The notes: generated by a model from the sequence alone, not told the origin. Shown: positions 15,987 to 25,138, counted from the stretch's first letter. The stretch: DNA of 64,000 nucleotides from Variovorax paradoxus (GCF_024734665.1 NZ_CP102931.1:3718001-3782000), one strand, 5' to 3'. Translations and numbers: made by a program.

Positions 15987-17321
15987 TTACGCCGAGATCT
16001 TCAGCGCGCGCATCGGCTCGGGGTTGTGAACGCCGCCACCAACGCGCTTGGTCGTGTAGAACAGCACGTAGGGCTTCGCAGTGAACGGGTCGCGCAGGAC
16101 GCGCACGCCGACACGGTCGTACACCGTATAGGTGCGCTTGAAGTCACCGAACAGGGCCGGCACCGAATTGGCGGCGATGTCGGGCATGTCCGGCACCTCG
16201 GTAATCGGGAAGCCGGCCAGGGTGGCAGGCTGGCCTGCCACATAGGACGGCTGCCAGAGGTAGTTGCCCTGACCGTCTTTCAGCTTGCGGATCGTGCCCT
16301 GCGACTTGCGGTTCATCGCAAATCCAGCGTTCGCGGTGAATGCCGAAGGCAGGTCGTAGATGAGATCGACGATCCCGTCCGAGGTGATCGCAGCCGCGGC
16401 ACCGCTGTTCACGGTCTTGATCGCGCCGAAGGGATGCTTCGCTGCGTTGGCGCCGCCGGTGACGTAGGTGAGGATGCCGAACGGCTTGTTCGTGCCGTCG
16501 CCGGAGAAGAATGCGGCGCCCTCCTGCTTGGAGAACTCAGTCTCCACTTCGCCCGCGAGCCAGGCTTCGAGATTAATGGCCGAGTCGTCCAGGATCTGCT
16601 GGGTGGCGGCCGGGTTCGCATAGATCTCGCCCCAGCCGAAGCCGAGCGAAGCGAAGGTGCCGGTAGCAGTCTGCGGACGCGCTGCGGTCTCGCCAACCCA
16701 GCCCGATGCGGTGCCGCCCAGGTTGAACAGCTTGGTCAGGCCAGCCCCCGACACCGGCTGCACCGTGGCCAGCTGACGCATCGAAGAAACGAGCACGAGC
16801 TTGTCGGTGATGGTGCGATCCCACTCCACCGGGGCGAGGTAGCCGCCTTCGCCGTCCGCGCCCTTGTTGAGCGCCGCCTGGACATCGCCCTTCTTGAAGT
16901 GCGCGCGGAACGCACCGGTGTATTCGGCATCCGCCACGGCCTTGCCGCCGGTGCCCGCACCCATCTGGGCCGCAGCCAACTTCACGTTGGTGTCGTCAAC
17001 CTCCCTCTGCAAGCGGGCGATGTCCGCGTTGATGTTCTCGACTTTCAGGGCCTGCAGCGCATCGGCGTTGCCCTTCTTGATGTCTTCGAGCTGCTTGGTG
17101 TGCTCCTCCTTGAAGGTGGCGAAGGCCCTGTTGAGTGCTTCGACCGTGGCCTTGATGTCACCCGGAGGGCCACCGTCTGCGCGAATGGCAATGAGGCCGC
17201 GCGGGACGGGATTCGCGGAAGCCTTGGCAGCGACTGCATCGACGGCGGACGCATAGGAGGCACCGGCGGCCAGGACGGAGAGCGCGGCAACAGCCGCGAG
17301 AGAGATGAGAGTGCGTTTCAT
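15987..17321 (-). CDS. Major capsid protein (HK97 fold) with N-terminal scaffold
   Basis: 444 residues. A coiled-coil delta/scaffold region (about 55-115, VEALNRAFATFKEEHTKQLE and IARLQREVDDTN) precedes the capsid core from about residue 130 (GEGGYLAPVEWDRTI, LGFGWGEIYANPAATQQIL, YYTTKR-like end). The N-terminus is odd: MKRTLISLAAVAALSVLA plus AGASYASA looks like a signal peptide. The start is supported by the ATGA overlap with the protease and AAGG seven bases before it. The neighbouring ClpP-type protease probably removes the scaffold and this leader. Confidence 0.9.
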   Translation of the reverse strand: MKRTLISLAAVAALSVLAAGASYASAVDAVAAKASANPVPRGLIAIRADGGPPGDIKATVEALNRAFATFKEEHTKQLEDIKKGNADALQALKVENINADIARLQREVDDTNVKLAAAQMGAGTGGKAVADAEYTGAFRAHFKKGDVQAALNKGADGEGGYLAPVEWDRTITDKLVLVSSMRQLATVQPVSGAGLTKLFNLGGTASGWVGETAARPQTATGTFASLGFGWGEIYANPAATQQILDDSAINLEAWLAGEVETEFSKQEGAAFFSGDGTNKPFGILTYVTGGANAAKHPFGAIKTVNSGAAAAITSDGIVDLIYDLPSAFTANAGFAMNRKSQGTIRKLKDGQGNYLWQPSYVAGQPATLAGFPITEVPDMPDIAANSVPALFGDFKRTYTVYDRVGVRVLRDPFTAKPYVLFYTTKRVGGGVHNPEPMRALKISA

Positions 17322-18160
17322 GATTGGACCTTGAGGGAGTTGGTGAGAGAAAGCAGCAAAGCTGCGGTTTCGCCAGCGCCCGGCATGGCGGCTTCAGAGG
17401 CAGCGCCCGGCGTGCCAGTGAAAAGGGACTTGAAGGCATCACGGCGAGCGGTTCGGGAATGCCCCGCACGCGCCATCGACGCTTCGATCAGCGCGAGAGC
17501 CTTCTTGCCGCCCTGCGCCTTGGTGTCTTGGGTGATGTCGGAACGCTCGATCAGGCCAGTGGCAAAGCCGTCATCGACCGCTTGCGCCGCGCTGATCCAG
17601 GTTTCCTTGTCCATCAAAGTGGCGGTCTCAGCCTTCGACAGGCCGGTGCGCGAGGCATAGACCTGCGCCATCGCGTCGTCGAACGGTGCCAGCCGTGCGG
17701 CTGCGTCGGCCATGTCGTGGCGGTTGCCGATGGCGACGGCCCATGCGTTGTGAACCATCAAGAACGCGCCATCACCCATCAGGATCTCGTCGCCGGCCAT
17801 CGCGATCACGGACGCCGCCGAGGCAGCAAGCCCCATCACGCGCACCGTGACCTTGGCCTTGTGCTCGCGCAGCATGTTGTAGATGGCGACACCCTCGAAG
17901 AAGTCGCCGCCAGGAGAGTTGACGTTGACCGTCACGTCTCGGGCGCCGATGCTGCGCAGTGCCGCGCTCATGCGCTTGGCCGTGAAGCCCTGCCCGTCCC
18001 ACGACTCACCGATGGCGTCGTAGATGGAGATGGAGGCCTCGCCTTCCACTGCGGCGCGCACCTCCGGCTGCCAGCGCTCGAGCGCATCAGGGCGAACGTC
18101 GAACTGTGCGACGCCCAGGCGGTGATCGGCCCGGATCTCAGGCAGGTTCAGGAGGCTCAT
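17318..18160 (-). CDS. ClpP-type head maturation (prohead) protease
   Basis: 280 residues. ClpP fold: VTVNVNSPGGDFFEG oxyanion region at about 75-90, catalytic Ser in GLAASAASVIAMAG (about 113), catalytic His in FLMVHNAWA (about 137), and an Asp in the following helix. Its place between portal and capsid genes is typical of HK97-like heads that use a ClpP-type maturation protease. The C-terminal 60 residues (TAQ/Ala-rich) may act as an internal scaffold. It overlaps the portal gene by 23 bases. Confidence 0.9.
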   Translation of the reverse strand: MSLLNLPEIRADHRLGVAQFDVRPDALERWQPEVRAAVEGEASISIYDAIGESWDGQGFTAKRMSAALRSIGARDVTVNVNSPGGDFFEGVAIYNMLREHKAKVTVRVMGLAASAASVIAMAGDEILMGDGAFLMVHNAWAVAIGNRHDMADAAARLAPFDDAMAQVYASRTGLSKAETATLMDKETWISAAQAVDDGFATGLIERSDITQDTKAQGGKKALALIEASMARAGHSRTARRDAFKSLFTGTPGAASEAAMPGAGETAALLLSLTNSLKVQS

Positions 18161-19412
18161 CGTTGTTCCTTGATGCCGGCTTGCCCGGCTGGGTCATCGG
18201 GTTGCGCAGTGCGTCGGTTTGTGGGTCGGCAGATTTCGGGAGGTCGGACAGCTCACGCACCTCGTTCTGCGACATCCAGGGCGCTTGCCCGCCGGCGCCG
18301 AGCGCCTTGGAGAAGAAGGCAGCCTGGTCGGCGAGCGTGCCGCGCAGCAATGCGCCCTCGTTGAACTTGTATTGCAGGCGACCGAGTTGCTCATCTGGAA
18401 GAAGGCAGCGCGCGGCTGCCTGCTCCCAAGACACGAACCAATGCGAGAGCCCGTACTGGATGAAGAAGATCGCCAGCTGCTGGATGCCACTGCCCCAGCT
18501 CGTGTCATCCATCATCAGAAGCGGCCTGGGCACGCCGTACATGCGCGCGGCTTCCTCGATCTGGTGGTTTCGGTTCTCGATCTGCTGCGACTCGGACGCC
18601 GTGCTGGCGAACTTGTTTGCCTTCGCGTTCTCCTCCAGCAGCATCCAGCGGCCGGCGTTCTCCGCGCCCGTGTAGTCGGTGTCGAGCGACGACTTCATCC
18701 GGTTGTAGGCGTTCTCGGAAAGCTCCTTGGGCACCTCGATGGCACCGCCCGCCATGACACCGGTCTTGAACGTCCGCGATGCTGCACGCTCCGCCTGTTC
18801 GGCCAATTCCAGGGCATCACGGCCCAGCTTGACGCGCGAGATGCCGTTGATGCCGTCGAGAGAGAGATCGCGCAGGTGGAACACCTCTTTCGCTGGCAGG
18901 CTGATCTGATTGCCGTCCGGCGTCGTGTAGTCGTACTGCATCTGCCAAGCGCCATTCAGACGTGGCTTGGTCGAACCACGGTCCATCGGGATCAAGCGGA
19001 TCGGCCGGCTGCCTGACCAGATCACGCGCGCAAAGGACTGCCCGTCGAGCAGGGCCCGAAGTTGCAAGAGGCTCTTGAACTCGATGGGCGTCTGCCAGTC
19101 GTTCGGCTTGTACTTCAGCAGCCGGTGTGCCGGGTTGTCGCTTTGCACCTGCTTCTTGTCGTCGCTGCTTTGCAGATTCACCGGCAGCATGCCGATCGAT
19201 TCGGAGATCAGCGTCACGCAACGCAGCACCGCCATGTTCCGAAGGCTGCGGTCACGGGCCGTATCCACGCCGGCCGTGGTTCCGCCGCGGATGTACTCCA
19301 ACAGCGCCGGATCGTCGAGGCCGCTGAACTGATGCCCCTGCGAGGCCTCCGCGCGCGGACGCGACTGCACCTCCGACGCATTCGAGCGCCGGAAGAAGTC
19401 GAGAATCTTCAT
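18138..19412 (-). CDS. Portal protein (HK97 family)
   Basis: 424 residues. Recognisable portal segments: RDRSLRNMAVLRCVTLISES, HRLLKYKPNDWQTPIEF, IRLIPMDRG, EVFHLRDLSLDGINGISRV, and YGVPRPLLMMDDTSWGSGIQ. It would form the dodecameric ring for DNA entry. AAGGA lies eight bases before the ATG. Order TerL-portal-protease-capsid is the HK97 head module. Confidence 0.93.
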   Translation of the reverse strand: MKILDFFRRSNASEVQSRPRAEASQGHQFSGLDDPALLEYIRGGTTAGVDTARDRSLRNMAVLRCVTLISESIGMLPVNLQSSDDKKQVQSDNPAHRLLKYKPNDWQTPIEFKSLLQLRALLDGQSFARVIWSGSRPIRLIPMDRGSTKPRLNGAWQMQYDYTTPDGNQISLPAKEVFHLRDLSLDGINGISRVKLGRDALELAEQAERAASRTFKTGVMAGGAIEVPKELSENAYNRMKSSLDTDYTGAENAGRWMLLEENAKANKFASTASESQQIENRNHQIEEAARMYGVPRPLLMMDDTSWGSGIQQLAIFFIQYGLSHWFVSWEQAAARCLLPDEQLGRLQYKFNEGALLRGTLADQAAFFSKALGAGGQAPWMSQNEVRELSDLPKSADPQTDALRNPMTQPGKPASRNNDEPPEPA

Positions 19413-19423
19413 TCAGTCGGTCC

Positions 19424-21172
19424 TTACAGGAAGCGGATGCCCCGGGTTTCGTAGACGGAGTTGCCTCGCGCCTCGGGGTTGAGCGACAGAAGCGTCACTG
19501 CGTTGAATGTGGCCATCAACGGATCGATCTTTGCGGTGCCGGAGGCCTGCTTCGTGATCACAATGGCGTTGCCCTTCGGCTCGACCTTCGCGTTGCCGAC
19601 CGACCAAGCCATCAGGGGCTGACCGCCATGGATCAGCGCGCCCTCGGCGAGTTTTCGTTCGGTCGTCTTGATCGCGCCGGTCATCTTCCAGCCCTGGCTG
19701 ATGCCAATCACCTTCTCTTCAGGCACCTCGGCCTCCACAAGGGCATCCAGGATGCCGCCCAGCCCCGCCGGGTCGCAGCCGATCTTGTCCAGCAGACCCG
19801 ATGCCTCGCACTGAGCGGCGACATCAGCCGCTCCCGCCACGTCTTCACCGATCGCGCTCACCAGGATCAGGTCGCCGTCCTTGGCGAAGTCCTGCAGGCG
19901 CGGGGCAATCTCCTTGCGCCGTTCGAGTACCGAGGGATGTGCCCACGCACGGGTCCACAAGAGCCAACGCTTGCGCAGAACAGTCTTCGCTGGGACAACG
20001 GCTTTCGTTTCTTCGTCGAAGTGCTCCGGGATGAGGAACTCTTCAGCCTTCCTGCGCCGGCCGGCCACCGCGGCGCCGAGCAAGTCGTCCAGACCACCGC
20101 CGTCGATTCCCATGTCCACCACTTCGCACTCGTCGAGCAGTTGCTCGAGGGTCAGACCAGGAACCTCGGCTCGTGGCACCCAGAAATCGGCACCCGCCCA
20201 ACGGTCGGACCGCAGATTCATGCCGATCTCGACGTTCAGGTGCTTGGCCAGGAACTCCTTGAAGTCCTTCTCGCCGCCCTCCAGCGCCTGGCTGTGCAGC
20301 TGCGTGATACGCGCGATGTCCACCGACGCGCCCCAGTTCGGGTTCGTCACATAGGCATTCGCCAGATCCTTGTGCGCTCCCGCATCCAGCATGGACTGCG
20401 GGAACTCGTAGATCACGGGCAGGAACCGCGGATCCTTGATGAGCCCATCGCGCACCTTGCGCGCGTAGCTCAGTTTGTCCTTGAACACGCCGGCCGGCGG
20501 CTCGGCCGACTGCGTGGTGGCGTAGATCACGAACCCATCGGGCCGCGATGTCAGGCCACCCGTGGCCTCCAGCAGCATGTTCGAGGCCTTGGCCTGCTTG
20601 CCGAACTCGTGCAGTTCGTCAACGAAGACGAACGAGGCCTTCTTCCCCGAAACCGTGTCACTGTCTGCGGCCACCACCTTCAGCGTCGCCGCGTTGTCGC
20701 GGTGAGTGATGGTGCGGAAATAGTCCTGCACCTTCAGCATGGCCGCCAGGTCGTCGTCCGCCTTGATCATGTCGCGGATCGGCTTGTAGCTGTTGTCCGC
20801 GATCTCCTTTGTCGGCGACAGGATCAGCAGTTCCGCCGAAGGCCGCCAGTTCAGCACCAGGGCGGTCAGCATGATTCCCGCCGCGGCTGTCGATTTCATG
20901 TTCTTCTTGCTGACCATGAAGAAGAACTCGTTGATCAGCCGGCGCCCTTGGTCCGCGTCATACGCTCCGAAGATCGCGCGTACCCAATCCTTCACCCAGG
21001 GCAGGCAGGCCTCGCGCATGGTCGGCTGGCCGGCCACATCCACCAGGACCAGACCGCCGAAAACATCCCACGCCTCATCCGCCTGCGCCTTGAAGAGCGG
21101 CGGCGAGGAGATGAGGCTCTCGCGCGCCACGATCCTGCGTTCCCAATCGACGCAGGCGGTGGACCACTCCAC
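19424..21172 (-). CDS. terL: Terminase large subunit
   Basis: 582 residues. ATPase: an atypical Walker A at MVSKKNMKST (about 87-96), Walker B with catalytic Glu at SFVFVDELHEFG (about 180-190), coupling motif YATTQSAEPPAG. Nuclease: Asp residues in VDMGIDGGGLDDLLG (about 345-360) and a later CDPAGLGGILDAL segment. Start is a GTG four bases after the small subunit stop. It packages DNA with the portal. Confidence 0.92.
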   Translation of the reverse strand: MEWSTACVDWERRIVARESLISSPPLFKAQADEAWDVFGGLVLVDVAGQPTMREACLPWVKDWVRAIFGAYDADQGRRLINEFFFMVSKKNMKSTAAAGIMLTALVLNWRPSAELLILSPTKEIADNSYKPIRDMIKADDDLAAMLKVQDYFRTITHRDNAATLKVVAADSDTVSGKKASFVFVDELHEFGKQAKASNMLLEATGGLTSRPDGFVIYATTQSAEPPAGVFKDKLSYARKVRDGLIKDPRFLPVIYEFPQSMLDAGAHKDLANAYVTNPNWGASVDIARITQLHSQALEGGEKDFKEFLAKHLNVEIGMNLRSDRWAGADFWVPRAEVPGLTLEQLLDECEVVDMGIDGGGLDDLLGAAVAGRRRKAEEFLIPEHFDEETKAVVPAKTVLRKRWLLWTRAWAHPSVLERRKEIAPRLQDFAKDGDLILVSAIGEDVAGAADVAAQCEASGLLDKIGCDPAGLGGILDALVEAEVPEEKVIGISQGWKMTGAIKTTERKLAEGALIHGGQPLMAWSVGNAKVEPKGNAIVITKQASGTAKIDPLMATFNAVTLLSLNPEARGNSVYETRGIRFL

Positions 21173-21175
21173 GAG

Positions 21176-21460
21176 TTACTTGCTCGCGACCAGGCGCGGG
21201 CCCTGCCGCACCGCGTACTTGCCACCAGCCGGGCGCTCAGGCACCGCCGGCTTGGGCGCTTCAGTCTTCTTGGCGTGCTGGACACCCAGCAGTGCGATTG
21301 CGGCCTTCAACTGAGCCGGGCTCGGGTCCAAAAGCCCCTGCATGGCCAACGTCAGGAACTCTTTCGAGTCTTCAGTGCTTGCCGGATCTGCGGTTTTCGG
21401 CTTGCGGCCGGCGCCCGGACGGGCACCACCCCAACCTTTGGAGTTTTTTATCTTTTCCAT
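21176..21460 (-). CDS. terS: Terminase small subunit-like protein
   Basis: 94 residues. N-terminal GGARPGAGRKPK motif, then a helix pair (EDSKEFLTLAMQGLLDPSPA, AQLKAAIALLGVQH) and a basic tail. This motif and the position directly before TerL mark small terminase or terminase-associated proteins, though at 94 residues it is short. The neighbouring T5orf172 protein shares the same motif. Confidence 0.7.
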   Translation of the reverse strand: MEKIKNSKGWGGARPGAGRKPKTADPASTEDSKEFLTLAMQGLLDPSPAQLKAAIALLGVQHAKKTEAPKPAVPERPAGGKYAVRQGPRLVASK

Positions 21461-21462
21461 GA

Positions 21463-21894
21463 TTACGCCACCTCCTGAACAGCGGAAACCCTCTCCAGCG
21501 CACGATGGATATGCTCAACAACGATCTCCGGAGCCGCCCAAAACCACTCGCCGCGCTGACGGACATCACTCAACGCTTTGTGGACTTCTTGCTCGACCGC
21601 GAATGCAATTGCCTCACCCGGAAGATGGAAGCTATGCGCAAGCATCAACTCCCGCCACGTCCCCACCTGAAGGTGAGAACACCGCCGCACCGGGTTGCGA
21701 GCAACGCCGATCTTGCAAATGTCGGGCTGGGCGACTTCATGAACCACATAGACGAAGCAAGATGTTTGAAGGCCGGCGCGCTCGCGGCGCTCCTTGGGCT
21801 TGATTTCGCCTGCGGCTAAGGCCGCGTGATAGGCGTTCGATTTCCGACCAGCCCCTAAGCGGGCACCGCCACTTCGACCACGTTTCCCTGCCAT
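21463..21894 (-). CDS. GxRxGAGRK-motif protein with T5orf172/GIY-YIG-like nuclease domain
   Basis: 143 residues. Residues 1-20 hold GRSGGARLGAGRKSN, the same motif as the small terminase next door. Residues 48-140 (CFVYVVHEVAQPDICKIGVA, RRCSHLQVGTW, AVEQEVHKALSD, GEWFWAAPEIV) match the T5orf172/MUG113 branch of the GIY-YIG superfamily. The start at 21894 is set by AAAGGG. It could act with terminase in genome processing, or be a mobile nuclease that captured the DNA-binding tail. Confidence 0.75.
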   Translation of the reverse strand: MAGKRGRSGGARLGAGRKSNAYHAALAAGEIKPKERRERAGLQTSCFVYVVHEVAQPDICKIGVARNPVRRCSHLQVGTWRELMLAHSFHLPGEAIAFAVEQEVHKALSDVRQRGEWFWAAPEIVVEHIHRALERVSAVQEVA

Positions 21895-22042
21895 CTTGAT
21901 TTCCCTTTGATTCCGGGGCGTGTTTTGCGCGTGAGGAACCGATTGGTTTCCGGCACACCGGGTCGGCAGGCTTTCGATGCCCCCTCCCACCACGCCACCC
22001 CCTGCGCCGCGTCAGGCGGGCCGTGGCTGCACGATCTCGATC

Positions 22043-22363
22043 TCAGCGGCCTCTCGCCCTTGCTCTCGCCTCTGCATCTGTCTTGGCCTTGTGACACGGC
22101 ACATCGCACAGAGGCTGCAGGTTGCTGTCGTCGTTGGTGCCGCCGTCTGCCAGCTCGACGATGTGATCGATGTGGTCCCGGCTCGGCACCCAGGTCGCCC
22201 CGCACTTCGCGCAGCGGTAACCGTGGGCAAGCGCTACACGCTCTCGGGTTGCCATCCATGCCCGGCCGCGCTGGCGCTCCACCGTGCCCGCCTTGGTCTG
22301 CAGCATTGGAGTGCGGGTCAGGCTGGACGCAGTGAGTCTGGGCTTCAGGATTGCGAGTGCCAT
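22043..22363 (-). CDS. HNH endonuclease (terminase-linked)
   Basis: 106 residues. Zinc-binding Cys pair in YRCAKCGA, then PSRDHIDHIVELADGGTNDDSNLQPLC and CHKAKTD, the full HNH/ZnF pattern. Small HNH proteins beside terminase genes (as HK97 gp74) are needed for DNA cleavage at cos during packaging. GGAGG lies before the ATG at 22363. Confidence 0.88.
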   Translation of the reverse strand: MALAILKPRLTASSLTRTPMLQTKAGTVERQRGRAWMATRERVALAHGYRCAKCGATWVPSRDHIDHIVELADGGTNDDSNLQPLCDVPCHKAKTDAEARARARGR

Positions 22364-22494
22364 GAGGTTCGTCCTCCGTTGGACACAGCCCTCCGTCCTT
22401 GAGGCGCCTCGGACGATCAAGAAACCCATGTTTATGGGATACCCGAGATGACCCAACCGGTCACGATCACTAGCGCCAACTACTGGAGGAAAGA

Positions 22495-22734
22495 ATGAAA
22501 TTGAATATCCGGCGCAATGCTGTCGTCCTGGCAGCAATCGCACTGACTGTGTCACAGGCATTCGCTGCGCCTCAGACCACTCGGGTAAAGGGAGGGGATG
22601 GTCAGACGGTCACGATAACCACGTCTGGGGGGTCAACGAAAGTCACTCGTGGCGGTGTTTCCGACACCAGTAACGAGTCGCACAAAGAAGCAGTCCGCCG
22701 CGTTAAACGCGAAATTGCGGATCGAGAACGCTAG
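22495..22734 (+). CDS. Small exported protein
   Basis: 79 residues with a signal peptide (MKLNIRRNAVVLAAIALTVS, cleavage likely after AFA) and a short Thr/Gly/Ser-rich, basic mature chain. GGAGGAAAG precedes the ATG. It is on the strand opposite the late genes, beside the terminase-linked HNH gene, so it is probably a lysogenic accessory gene. No family recognised. Confidence 0.7.
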   Translation: MKLNIRRNAVVLAAIALTVSQAFAAPQTTRVKGGDGQTVTITTSGGSTKVTRGGVSDTSNESHKEAVRRVKREIADRER

Positions 22735-22883
22735 ACAGAGCTTTCAGCGCGAGGCATAACGCAGCAATTCTTGTGAATCCAGATGCGAGGACTGCGAGTC
22801 TCGCTGCACCGTCAATTTCTAATGCGGCTTGGAATATTTCAACCACTATGGCACAGTGAATCGCCAACATAAGGGTACGGCCT

Positions 22884-23228
22884 ATGACACACGGATCTGC
22901 GCAAGGTGCTGAAGAGGTACATCGGGCAAGTTCAGCTACGCGAGACCTTGCTCTGGTTGCCCTTTTAGCTGGATGCTGGCTCATTCTGTGGACGGTCCTC
23001 AACCGTTTTTTCCCTGGACTTACGCTTGCCCATGAGGTGTTGAATCTTCTCTCGGTCATAGCAATTTTTCTTGTTCACCCTTTCGCGCTTCCATTCGGGG
23101 AGGATCTGGATCAGAACCGCTTGAGCGAATTGGTCGATGTTCACAAGGCGTTGCTTGAGAAGAGTACCGAGTCAAGTCTGGCCATCCTGTTGCGCTGGAA
23201 TGAGCAAGTGGGGAGGGAACCCTCGTGA
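22884..23228 (+). CDS. Membrane protein, first gene of a two-gene unit
   Basis: 114 residues with two hydrophobic segments (about 24-42 and 50-68) and a charged C-terminal helix. AAGGGT precedes the ATG. Its stop overlaps the GTG of the next gene. Function unknown; paired small prophage membrane proteins on the lysogenic strand are sometimes superinfection-exclusion factors (inference only). Confidence 0.65.
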   Translation: MTHGSAQGAEEVHRASSATRDLALVALLAGCWLILWTVLNRFFPGLTLAHEVLNLLSVIAIFLVHPFALPFGEDLDQNRLSELVDVHKALLEKSTESSLAILLRWNEQVGREPS

Positions 23229-23566
23229 CGAACACATTGAAAGTCGCCGACACGGCGCAATCGCATTTCCTCTCTATCACCAACGCGTATTCGACCCGAT
23301 TGATCTCTCGTGCAGACATCATCGCCCGGACACGAAACGGCACGACGATCGACATCGGCGACCTTGACCGAGCAAAAAAGCAAATCGCCAATGGAACTCG
23401 GATCAGCATCTTTGTGGCAATGATCGCGTCCGGTCTAGTTGGTGCGGGTATCAGCAATGGCGCTCAGAATTTTCTCGACGCCAAGTCGGGCATCTATACG
23501 CTTGTCTTTGGCATCATGTTGATTGTTGGCGCATTGGTGGCTTGGTTCACCTCTCGACCGAGGTAG
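23225..23566 (+). CDS. Membrane protein, second gene of a two-gene unit
   Basis: 113 residues. A soluble N-terminal part (1-58, with RADIIARTRNGTTIDIGDLD) and two membrane segments (about 62-80 and 90-107). The start is GTG overlapping the previous stop, with GGGAGG upstream. A terminator follows at 23605. Confidence 0.65.
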   Translation: MTNTLKVADTAQSHFLSITNAYSTRLISRADIIARTRNGTTIDIGDLDRAKKQIANGTRISIFVAMIASGLVGAGISNGAQNFLDAKSGIYTLVFGIMLIVGALVAWFTSRPR

Positions 23567-23604
23567 ACAAGTCGAAATCGCCGATGCCTCTTAACTCATG
23601 AAAA

Positions 23605-23625
23605 GCCCGCGCCGTGCGGGTTTCG
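23605..23625 (+). terminator. Terminator after membrane gene pair
   Basis: CCCGC and GCGGG pair around GCCGT, followed by TTTCGTT. Confidence 0.7.
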
Positions 23626-23779
23626 TTAATTCTGGCGACGCCGCTCCCTTCGAAGGGGGAAACAAGCCTTGAGAGTGAAGCACGTTCATCTCTTATCACC
23701 ATCTAAGAAAAAATCCGCCGGACTTGCGCTAGCTGCGACGCGCCACAATCGGATTTCATCAATCAACTGAGGAGAAGTC

Positions 23780-23992
23780 ATGCCGTTTGGGCTTGCAGAA
23801 CAACAAGCGGGGCTTCTTGCCTTGGACAATGGCAATCCCGTCGATCCGAAATGGATTGACTGGTACTTGGAGCAGGGCTACGTCGAGCGCGTGGACGAGG
23901 TGACCGGGACGCCCGTGGATGCCGAAAGCCCGAAGACGGTGATCCGTGTGACGACAGCCGGATGGGGGTTCATGCAGTCAAACCTGCGTTGA
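23780..23992 (+). CDS. Small hypothetical protein
   Basis: 70 residues, acidic, resembling a winged-helix fragment (VDPKWIDWYLEQGYVERVDE, then IRVTTAGWGFMQSNL). GGAGAAGTC precedes the ATG. The leader (CAATCAACTGAGGAGAAGTC) is repeated almost exactly before the next gene, suggesting duplication of a leader. Confidence 0.6.
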   Translation: MPFGLAEQQAGLLALDNGNPVDPKWIDWYLEQGYVERVDEVTGTPVDAESPKTVIRVTTAGWGFMQSNLR

Positions 23993-24060
23993 CCTGCACG
24001 CCGGTTGTCGGAATCCGAAGAGAAAAGTACGGTGCAATCTCAATCAACGAGGAGAAGTCA

Positions 24061-24252
24061 ATGTTCAAGTGTCCCAAGTGCGAAAAAGTCATCCAGAAGC
24101 CGAACGTCCAAGCGGTAGCTGCCAACATCGTGGGCGGAGGGACGCTCAAGAGCATCGCCTACACCTGCAGTTCATGCTCCACGGTTCTTTCAGTTACCCC
24201 AGATCCATATGCGCTGAAGGACGAAATCGTCGCCGCGATCAAGCGGGGATAA
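24061..24252 (+). CDS. Small zinc-ribbon protein
   Basis: 63 residues. Two CxxC pairs, CPKC near residue 4 and CSSC near residue 37, form a zinc ribbon. GGAGAAGTC precedes the ATG, as for the gene upstream. Role unknown. Confidence 0.65.
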   Translation: MFKCPKCEKVIQKPNVQAVAANIVGGGTLKSIAYTCSSCSTVLSVTPDPYALKDEIVAAIKRG

Positions 24253-24261
24253 AACGACGAA

Positions 24262-24287
24262 ACCCGCCGAGCTTACGCAGGGCGGGT
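24262..24287 (+). terminator. Hairpin after zinc-ribbon gene
   Basis: ACCCGCC and GGCGGGT pair around a 12-base loop ten bases after the stop. No T run follows, so it is a weak terminator or an mRNA-end structure. Confidence 0.45.
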
Positions 24288-24433
24288 CATCAACCTGAAG
24301 AGAAAGCTCCGCCATCGACGGCTGAGCTGCTCTTATTGTTCCCGGCTCACCCGGGATTTGTACAGGCAAGCGTGATTATGCCACTGAGTTGAACTTCTGA
24401 AAAGAGGTCTCACGCTGAACCCTCAGCACACCA

Positions 24434-25138
24434 TTACACATTTCTTCGTGAGATGTTCAAAGCCCCACCAGTCCAGAGTTCTTGAACGCGCTCGATGTAG
24501 GGTAGCCAGTCTGCGATGCTAAGGCGGTACGCTTCAGAGAGCTTTTCGATTTCCACGCGACGAGGAGAGGCTACCTCACCTCGCATAGCCGGAGCAGTGC
24601 CCGCGTAGTGCTTTAACTTAGCCTGAAGGTCGATATGTTTCTCATAGAGGCCCAGCAAAATCTCGCCAAGTTCCGAGTCGGAACTGATAACGATACTAAG
24701 AATCTCGACATCGAACGGACCAGCTTGTTCGAAAAAATCGAACGCGTTTTTGAAAGGCTCCCCGCTCATTTCGGTTTCCAAGTTGATCGCTATTCTCACT
24801 TGGCCTAGCGATAGTTGCATGCTGCGGAACCACCGAGGTAAGGGCACTATCGCCAATCGAGCACGTAAGCGCCGTGACCGCTGCTCACGTCGATCGTCGG
24901 CGCGAGCAATCCACAGGACAGAAAAGATCGCCCCAATAGACCCCACCGCTTGAAACCAGGACATCCAGTCCGTTAGCGTGCTCTTTTGTTGTCTCGCCAG
25001 ATGAATTCCACCTACTACAAGCGCAATTGAAAATGCAACCGCGGCCGCCCATAACAGAATCACGCCCGTCCTGCGCCACTGCCATTTTCGTGCGTACCAC
25101 GCGGCAATCTGCCGCCTTCGACTCCCCATTTGTTCCAT
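24434..25138 (-). CDS. Membrane protein with cytoplasmic C-terminal domain
   Basis: 234 residues from the ATG with GGAGG five bases upstream; earlier in-frame ATGs exist to 25174. Two membrane segments (about 24-46 and 58-80) are followed by a soluble helical domain with DREEQ-type basic linker. Minus strand, after the Q-like gene, but lower GC and separate from it by about 80 bases. Not a known morphogenesis gene; accessory function unknown. Confidence 0.6.
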   Translation of the reverse strand: MEQMGSRRRQIAAWYARKWQWRRTGVILLWAAAVAFSIALVVGGIHLARQQKSTLTDWMSWFQAVGSIGAIFSVLWIARADDRREQRSRRLRARLAIVPLPRWFRSMQLSLGQVRIAINLETEMSGEPFKNAFDFFEQAGPFDVEILSIVISSDSELGEILLGLYEKHIDLQAKLKHYAGTAPAMRGEVASPRRVEIEKLSEAYRLSIADWLPYIERVQELWTGGALNISRRNV

